26,440 nucleotides of DNA, taken from DATHRK01 sp035513295 (GTDB lineage Bacteria > Gemmatimonadota > Gemmatimonadetes > Longimicrobiales > RSA9). The notes under the pieces were generated by a model. That model was not told the DNA's origin. It saw nothing but the letters and a program-made list of their open reading frames with translations, and made no database searches. The stretch is taken from NCBI GenBank assembly GCA_035513295.1, contig DATKCH010000027.1, forward strand, positions 1 through 26,440, read 5' to 3'. The translations under genes and the position numbers were made by a program. Below, piece by piece: positions 20,626 to 26,440 of the stretch. Within the stretch, counting starts at the first letter, position 1. Every line of letters begins with the position of its first letter.

Positions 20626-21774
20626 TCAGTTGCCCGCGTCGGTCAGCGCGACGTTCATCACCCGCTTCTGGCCGTTCCACGCCGCGACGATGCCGTTGCG
20701 GGCGCCGGTTCGGCGCTGCAGCGCGTTGACGTTGAGGCTCAGCTGGACGTGGGCGACATCGAACAGCGACGGGACGTCCAGCGCGATCGTGCCGCGGCAG
20801 GGGGGCCCGGGAACCGTGGTCGGCCAGGCGCAGGTGTGCCCGAAGCCGAGGGCGTGCATCACCTCGTGGCCCACGAGATACTGGTCGCGGAGCCAGCGCC
20901 GCCTGCGAATCCGGATCGTGCTCCTGAGGACCCGCGACTCGTCGATGTCCGGTGAGCCGATGCCGATGATGTTCCCCTCCATTTCCTCGAACACCCAGAC
21001 GAGCATCGACCCTTCCCTGGGCGCGCCGTCTTCGGACGCATCCTCGTAGCGAGCGGGGCGGAACATGTCGAGCCCGAACGCGTCCTCCAGGACCCCCATG
21101 ACCTTCCAGAACCCGGCCGAGTCCACTCCCTCGATGCGGGCTTGCGAGCTGTCGTGGTTGAACGCGACGGAGATGGGCAGCGACTCGAGCCCCCAGCTTC
21201 GCGGGCGGTCTCGGTTCGTGGCATCGATGCTCCCGTCGATCTGCCACATGTAGAACGCATGGCCGATCGTGGGCGAAACCCATTCGAACGCCTTGTCCAG
21301 GTCCACCTCGACCCAGTCCTCGGCGTACTTGCCGCTGGGGATCTGCCATGCCCTCGGGACGAGGACGAAGCCCTGTTCCCTCCGCAGTTGGGACTCGCGA
21401 ATCGAGACCCACGCCGGGAAATACCAGCGCTTCGCCGGATCCAGCGCGTCGATCACGACCTCGACCCTGCCCTCGCCGGCGGGCGCGATCACTAGAAAGC
21501 TGCCGTCCGCGTTCACCTGGGAAGCCTGCTCCCCGGCGCTGGTTTTCACGCGCGCCAGCAGACCGCGCGCGGGTCTGCGGTCTGCGGTCGTCACGAAACC
21601 GCGCACCATGTGGAAGGCCTGCGCCGCGGCCGGCGGGCTGGTGTCGGGCTCCTCGCTGCGCTGACCCGCCAGCTGCGGTTTCGGCGCCTGAGCCGCGAGC
21701 GGCCAGGCAGCGCATGCGGCGATGAGGACGGACGTGACGACGGGCCCGGCGAGGTGGCGATCGAGAGCCGACAT
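20626..21774 (-). CDS. Secreted metzincin-like zinc metalloprotease
   Basis: This 382-residue protein has an N-terminal signal peptide (hydrophobic stretch about 11-28 ending Ala-x-Ala). Residues about 55-112 look like a carboxypeptidase-regulatory or Ig-like beta domain. The catalytic motif H303-E304-x2-H307-x2-G310-x2-H313 is the full metzincin zinc site, with Glu304 as general base. A clear Met-turn is not visible downstream, so family placement (M10/M57-like) is uncertain. The region between about 145 and 290 is not recognised. It is divergent from the DUF885 gene across 238 bases and precedes thrS without apparent functional link. It probably acts outside the cytoplasm on an unknown substrate. 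Confidence 0.75.
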   Translation of the reverse strand: MSALDRHLAGPVVTSVLIAACAAWPLAAQAPKPQLAGQRSEEPDTSPPAAAQAFHMVRGFVTTADRRPARGLLARVKTSAGEQASQVNADGSFLVIAPAGEGRVEVVIDALDPAKRWYFPAWVSIRESQLRREQGFVLVPRAWQIPSGKYAEDWVEVDLDKAFEWVSPTIGHAFYMWQIDGSIDATNRDRPRSWGLESLPISVAFNHDSSQARIEGVDSAGFWKVMGVLEDAFGLDMFRPARYEDASEDGAPREGSMLVWVFEEMEGNIIGIGSPDIDESRVLRSTIRIRRRRWLRDQYLVGHEVMHALGFGHTCAWPTTVPGPPCRGTIALDVPSLFDVAHVQLSLNVNALQRRTGARNGIVAAWNGQKRVMNVALTDAGN

Positions 21775-21936
21775 CTCTCTACTCCGCGAACGAGGGAGCC
21801 TGAAATGTGAGCGGTTGCGCGGCCCGGGCCGGGGCTGGCGACTCCACCGTCGGGCCGGCGAGCGGGTTTTCGGGGAAAGCGCGGTGAACGCGGTGCTCGG
21901 TCACGTTGCCCCCGGGCCGCGCGCGCGTCAACCTTT

Positions 21937-21970
21937 CTGTCGCAGTTCAGACTCTGTCGCAGTCCAGTCT
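21937..21970. repeat. Tandem 17-bp repeat upstream of DUF885 gene
   Basis: Two adjacent 17-base units (21937-21953 and 21954-21970), each starting CTGTCGCAGT, differ at only two positions. They end 42 bases before the ATG of the DUF885 gene, in the region shared with the divergent protease. I see no good promoter hexamers here. A regulator binding site is the likely role. The rest of 21775-22012 shows only GC-rich sequence without recognisable signals. Confidence 0.55.
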
Positions 21971-22012
21971 CAGGAGAAACGCAGTCGACCCTCGCTGACC
22001 GGAGTCGCCGAG

Positions 22013-23815
22013 ATGCGCCGCTTAACCCCGCTCGTCCGCCTGGCCCCGGTCGGCGCGCTGTGCGCCTGGCTGCCGTTCGCTGCGCCCGGCGCGCGGGGCC
22101 AGGAAGGGCCGCCGGAAGAGGCCCTGCGCGCCCTCTACGAATCGACCTGGGAAGCGCTGCTGCGGCTCGACCCCGAATTCGCGAGCCAGGTCGGCGACGC
22201 GCGCTTCCAGCGGGAGTGGCGCGACCGGTCTCCCGAGGGCGCGGCCCGGCTGCGCGGCCGGATGCGCGCGGCGCTCGACTCCCTCGGCGCGATCGACCGG
22301 GACGCCCTCGCGGGTGCAGCGCGGGTCGACTACGACGTCTTCGAGGACTTCGCGCGCACGATGGTATCCGCGCCGGAGGTCGAGCACGTCTCGGTACTCT
22401 CCAGCTACGGCTACACGCCGGTCAGCCAGATGGAAGGCGTGCACCAGTCCATCGCCTCCACGCTGGAGGCGATGCCGCGCCGGTCCGTCTCGGACTACGA
22501 GGACATCCTGGCCCGGCTGCGGGCCGTGGACGCCCCCATCGAGGGGACGATCGCCTCGCTCCGCGAAGAGCTGCGCGCCGGCATCGCGATCCCTGCGGTG
22601 GTCTTCGCGGACGTGCCCCGCCAGGTGGCGGCGCTGGCGCCCGCCGATGCGGCGGACAGTCCCCTGCTGGAGGGCTTCCGGGACATGCCGGAGTCGATTC
22701 CGGCGGCCGAGCGCGAGCGGCTCACGAGCGAGGCCGAGGCCGCGTACGCCGAACACGCCCTGCCCGCGTTCGGCAAGCTGGCGGCGTTCCTCGACGAGGA
22801 GTACGGCCCGGCGACCCGGTCCACGCTCGCCCTCGGCGATCTCCCGGGCGGCGCGGATTGGTACGCCCACAAGGTCCGGACCTTCACCACCACGGACATG
22901 ACGCCGCGCGAGATCCACGAGCTGGGCCTGGGGGAGGTGGCCCGAATCCGCGCGCAGATGGAGCGGGCGATCGAGGACAGCGGCTTCGAGGGATCGTTCG
23001 ACGAGTTCACCGAGTTCCTCCGGTCCGATCCGCGCTTCTACTACCGGACCGCCGGGGAGCTGCTGACGGGCTACCGCGACATCGCCAAGCGCGCCGACCC
23101 CGCTCTCGTCCCGCTGTTCGGCACGCTTCCGCGCATGCCCTATGGCGTGAAGGAGATCCCCGCGTACTCGGCTCCCACGAACACGACCGCCTACTACAAC
23201 AGCGGTGCGCACGCGGCCGCGCGCCCGGCCTGGTTCTACGCGAACACCTACAACCTGGCCTCGCGCCCGAAGTGGGAGATGGAGGCGCTTTCGCTGCACG
23301 AGGCGGTCCCGGGCCACCACCTGCAGATCTCGATCGCGCAGGAGCTCGAGGACTTCCCGGAGCTACGCAGGCACGTGCCTTACAACGCCTTCGTGGAGGG
23401 CTGGGCGCTGTACGCCGAGACGCTCGGCTACGAGATGGGCTTCTATGAGGACCCGTACTCGCGTTACGGGCAGTTGAGCTACCAGATGTGGCGCGCGGTC
23501 CGCCTGGTCGTCGACACCGGGATCCACGCGTTCGGCTGGTCGCGCGAGGAGGCGATCGACTTCTTCGCGCGGAACAGCGGCAAACCGGAGCACGACATCG
23601 CGGTCGAGATCGATCGCTACATCGTGTGGCCGGGCCAGGCGCTGGGATACATGGTCGGCAAGCTCAAGTTCGAAGAGCTGCGCCGGCGCGCCGAGGAGCG
23701 GCTGGGCGACGACTTCGACGTCCGCGAGTTTCACGATCGCGTCCTCGAAAACGGCGCGGTGCCCCTGAGCGTCCTCGAGCGGCACATCGACGAATGGCTC
23801 GGATCGGTCGATTGA
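22013..23815 (+). CDS. Secreted DUF885 metallopeptidase-like protein
   Basis: This 600-residue DUF885 family protein has an N-terminal signal peptide (hydrophobic 8-27, cleavage near 'A-R-G-Q'). The family is predicted to be a zinc metallopeptidase related to M3/M32-type folds: here 'H429-E-A-V-P-G-H-H436-L-Q' and the downstream glutamate helix 'V-E-G-W-A-L-Y-A-E' (461-469) match. Upstream 'Y-Y-N-S' and 'W-Y-A-H-K-V-R' are also typical. The ATG at 22013 was chosen for its signal peptide and a GGAG eight bases upstream; the frame is open about 97 codons further but that part is non-coding in character. Substrate is unknown; peptide scavenging is an inference from the family. Confidence 0.9.
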   Translation: MRRLTPLVRLAPVGALCAWLPFAAPGARGQEGPPEEALRALYESTWEALLRLDPEFASQVGDARFQREWRDRSPEGAARLRGRMRAALDSLGAIDRDALAGAARVDYDVFEDFARTMVSAPEVEHVSVLSSYGYTPVSQMEGVHQSIASTLEAMPRRSVSDYEDILARLRAVDAPIEGTIASLREELRAGIAIPAVVFADVPRQVAALAPADAADSPLLEGFRDMPESIPAAERERLTSEAEAAYAEHALPAFGKLAAFLDEEYGPATRSTLALGDLPGGADWYAHKVRTFTTTDMTPREIHELGLGEVARIRAQMERAIEDSGFEGSFDEFTEFLRSDPRFYYRTAGELLTGYRDIAKRADPALVPLFGTLPRMPYGVKEIPAYSAPTNTTAYYNSGAHAAARPAWFYANTYNLASRPKWEMEALSLHEAVPGHHLQISIAQELEDFPELRRHVPYNAFVEGWALYAETLGYEMGFYEDPYSRYGQLSYQMWRAVRLVVDTGIHAFGWSREEAIDFFARNSGKPEHDIAVEIDRYIVWPGQALGYMVGKLKFEELRRRAEERLGDDFDVREFHDRVLENGAVPLSVLERHIDEWLGSVD

Positions 23816-23957
23816 CCCCAATCGGTCGCTGGACCGCCGCCGGTGGCCGACGGAACCCGGCCGCCGGGCGCGGCGTAGCACACGACCCGCGTGTCCCTCT
23901 CCCCCGCGCCCCCGGGCGCGCAGGCCACGCCAGCGGAAAAACCGAGGGGAGGGACCC

Positions 23958-24659
23958 ATGCGTACCAGCATCCGCATTCCGCGCCGCGGCGTACGAGCCG
24001 CGGCCCTGCACTCGCTCCCGCTCGCGGCGGTGCTCGCCGCCTGCGGATCAGGTCACCGGCTGGGCGACGCAGATTTCTCCGGCGGCTCGCTCGCGGTCGA
24101 AACCTGGACGCCGGCGTCCCCCGTGGTCCTCACGTCAGGCGTGGACCGCGATGCGGACGGCTCGCTCGCCGAGGTGCTGCTGGAGACCGGCTCCGAGGTG
24201 GCGCGCGAGCTGGAGGCGCGGCGCGCGAACACGCGCCTGCGCGAGGCCGCGACGCGCTTCGACCTCGCGGATCGGCTGTCCGAACGTCTGTCGACCCGCG
24301 CCGGGCGCTCTCTCGGGACGGAACCGGCTGCGTCGGCGGCGGACGCCGACTTCGTCCTGGAGCTGGACGTGCGGCGCTACGGCATCCGAGCCGACGACCG
24401 CTCCGCCAGCGTCTTCCTGGAGGCCGATGCCTTCCTCCTCGACGCGCGCGGCGTGGAGCTGTGGCGCCGCAGCGTGCACGCGTGGGATCGGCTTACGCCG
24501 CGCGTGGACGGCGGCATCGGGGCGGGGGCCGTCACGGCGGCGACGCTCAGCCGGGTGACGGTCGACGACATGGAGCGCGCGCTGGAGCGCGCGGCAGATG
24601 CCGCGGCAAACCGCATCGATCGGGACCTCCGGGACGACCTGCGCGACATGAGGCGCTAG
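23958..24659 (+). CDS. Small lipoprotein of unknown function
   Basis: This 233-residue protein has a lipoprotein signal peptide: basic N-region, hydrophobic segment (about 15-28) and lipobox L-A-A-C with lipidated Cys29. The mature part alternates a helix-rich Arg/Glu segment (about 75-115) with a beta-rich segment (about 130-170, including 'F-V-L-E-L-D-V-R-R-Y-G-I') and a C-terminal charged helix. I do not recognise the family. GAGGGGAGGG precedes the ATG. It lies 142 bases past the DUF885 gene on the same strand, a gap containing GC-rich inverted repeats without a T tract, and converges on the DUF1028 gene 15 bases away. Outer-membrane or periplasmic location is inferred. Confidence 0.8.
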   Translation: MRTSIRIPRRGVRAAALHSLPLAAVLAACGSGHRLGDADFSGGSLAVETWTPASPVVLTSGVDRDADGSLAEVLLETGSEVARELEARRANTRLREAATRFDLADRLSERLSTRAGRSLGTEPAASAADADFVLELDVRRYGIRADDRSASVFLEADAFLLDARGVELWRRSVHAWDRLTPRVDGGIGAGAVTAATLSRVTVDDMERALERAADAAANRIDRDLRDDLRDMRR

Positions 24660-24674
24660 CCGACCTCCACGCCC

Positions 24675-25754
24675 TCAGGGGCGGGTTACCAGCCCCAGGT
24701 CGGCCAGCCGCCGCCACTCGGCGCGTCCGGGCTCGCCGCCGTCGATCGACAGGATGGCGTCCAGGAGCGTTCGGTCGTCCGGCAGCAGACCCGCCGCCGG
24801 AAGGCGGGGAGTGAGGACCGCCCAGCGGGTGTCCGCGGCGAACGCGCGTTCGAACCTCGGGCGCGCCTCCTCCATCCGACCCTCGGAGGCCAGCGTTACG
24901 CCGGCCCAGTAGACCATCTCCGCGCTCTCCGGCACCATTTCCGAAGCGGCGTCGTAGTGGCCCACGGCTGCGGCCACGTCGCCCTCCGTCATGGCTCCAT
25001 CCCCTGCGTTCATCTCCCGGTACGCGCGCGCGAGGTGGAGCAGTCGGGACAGCTCCTCCAGGGGCCGGGGATGGTCCTCCACGCGCAGGTCGAAGACGCG
25101 GTCGACCCACGCCTGGCCGGTCGGTTCGCCGGTCACCACGAGCAGCGCCGCGGACTGCCGGCCCCGGATGTCCCCTCCAGCCTCCTGCGCCGCCTCGAGC
25201 GCGGCCATCATGCGGGCGGCGAGGTCGCCCTCCGCGCCCCGAAACGCTTCCGCCATCGCGGGCCAGACGGTCGGATGCTCCATCAGGTTGGCCTGCACGC
25301 TGAAGCCCTCGCCGACCGCGTGCCCGGCCGCGATGATCGCGTCCTCCCCGGTGTGCGCCGAAACGTTTCCGTGCCGGTCGATCATTGCCACCTGGCGGAC
25401 GGCCGGAAACGGATCAGCGGCGAGGAGTCCCGCCAGCGCCTGCTTGGCGGTCCTTCCGGCGCGCATCAGGTCGAGCCCGAGAGGGCCGTAGGACGGCTCC
25501 ACGAACGACTGCGTGGCCACCGCCCCGACCCCCGCCTCCGCCCAGGCGACGATCGGTCCGACGCTGAACCAGTGCGACTGGACGGCCACCCCCAGCTCGC
25601 CCGTCGAGGGGTCGCGCGCGACGATGGAGTACGTCGCTACGGGCCTGCGATCCGACAGGGTGCTTGCCGCGCCCTGGGCGGCCAGCGCGCGGGGAGCTGA
25701 GCCCCAAGCGAGGGCGCCGGCGATGATCGGTACCGCGAGGCAACGAGCGCTCAT
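24675..25754 (-). CDS. Secreted DUF1028 family protein
   Basis: This 359-residue protein has a signal peptide (hydrophobic about 5-25) and a DUF1028 domain at about 38-255. The domain is recognised from 'T-Y-S-I-V-A-R-D-P-x-T-G-E-L-G-V-A-V-Q-S', 'A-W-A-E-A-G-V-G-A-V-A-T-Q' and the later 'G-E-D-A-I-I-A-A-G' and 'A-A-L-L-V-V' strands. The fold is thought to be Ntn-hydrolase-like and the function is unknown. Residues about 255-320 form TPR-like helices, then a short C-terminal peptidoglycan-binding-like or unassigned tail. AGGAGAGA precedes the ATG. It is downstream of groL but separated from it by a terminator, so it likely has its own promoter. Confidence 0.88.
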   Translation of the reverse strand: MSARCLAVPIIAGALAWGSAPRALAAQGAASTLSDRRPVATYSIVARDPSTGELGVAVQSHWFSVGPIVAWAEAGVGAVATQSFVEPSYGPLGLDLMRAGRTAKQALAGLLAADPFPAVRQVAMIDRHGNVSAHTGEDAIIAAGHAVGEGFSVQANLMEHPTVWPAMAEAFRGAEGDLAARMMAALEAAQEAGGDIRGRQSAALLVVTGEPTGQAWVDRVFDLRVEDHPRPLEELSRLLHLARAYREMNAGDGAMTEGDVAAAVGHYDAASEMVPESAEMVYWAGVTLASEGRMEEARPRFERAFAADTRWAVLTPRLPAAGLLPDDRTLLDAILSIDGGEPGRAEWRRLADLGLVTRP

Positions 25755-25837
25755 GTCTCTCTCCTGTCCCTGGCCGAGGCTTCGGGTCGCTGCGACGCGC
25801 GGAAATTAGCCGGCGTTCGGCGACGGCGCATCGACAC

Positions 25838-25874
25838 GAACGAAACGGGGGCCGGCCGATCGGCCGACCCCCGT
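25838..25874 (-). terminator. groL terminator
   Basis: Arms at 25845-25858 and 25861-25874 form a 14-position stem with one mismatch and a two-base centre. On the minus strand it is followed by TTCGTTCGT, a broken T tract. It lies 52 bases past the groL stop codon and upstream of the DUF1028 gene. Confidence 0.75.
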
Positions 25875-25925
25875 GGTTCCCTGCATGGTCGGGGATGCTG
25901 CAGGCGATCGCCTAGCAGAGACCTG

Positions 25926-26440
<515 letters not shown>

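Noticed and set aside
23895..23925. GC palindrome between the DUF885 and lipoprotein genes as a terminator
   Set aside because: The stem has no T tract on either strand; GC-rich palindromes of this length arise easily at this composition.

Overview
The window is about 26 kb of very GC-rich bacterial chromosome with almost no non-coding space; no gene-free stretch exceeds 300 bases. The backbone is a housekeeping block on the minus strand, flanked by secreted-protein genes on the right and a mobile element on the left. The composition, the order thrS-infC-rpmI-rplT-pheS-pheT-zapA-rny-folD-xseAB-ispA-nadK-recN, and the secreted DUF885/DUF1028/metzincin proteins suit Gemmatimonadota or a similar phylum. 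That placement is inference, since no rRNA is present.

Region 1 (1-5063) is the integrase-proximal end of an integrative element whose far end lies outside the window. It holds an iteron-like array, a DnaB-N/RepA-like replication ATPase, a PC4-type ssDNA-binding protein, an excisionase-like HTH protein and a ribbon-helix-helix regulator, all on the minus strand. Divergent from them are a zinc-ribbon protein and a tyrosine recombinase that overlap by 11 bases. A small unknown gene and a perfect 11-bp tandem repeat lie between the recombinase and the 3' end of tRNA-Cys, the likely attachment site.

Region 2 (5064-18224) reads leftward on the minus strand: infC, rpmI, rplT, pheS, pheT, a ZapB-like coiled-coil protein, zapA, rny, folD, xseA, xseB, ispA, nadK, recN, then tRNA-Gly and tRNA-Cys. 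From pheS to recN most junctions are ATGA, GTGA or TTGA overlaps, which suggests translational coupling.

Region 3 (18225-20607) is the regulated front of that block. thrS has a promoter and a strong intrinsic terminator in its leader, with a possible leaderless 27-codon leader ORF. infC has its own promoter overlapping the thrS stop codon, a second intrinsic terminator just before its Shine-Dalgarno, and apparently an AUA start codon. Together these look like two successive attenuation systems controlling translation factors.

Region 4 (20626-26440) carries a secreted metzincin-like protease (minus), a secreted DUF885 metallopeptidase-like protein (plus) whose upstream region holds a tandem 17-bp repeat, a small lipoprotein (plus), a secreted DUF1028 protein (minus), and the 3' end of groL with its terminator.
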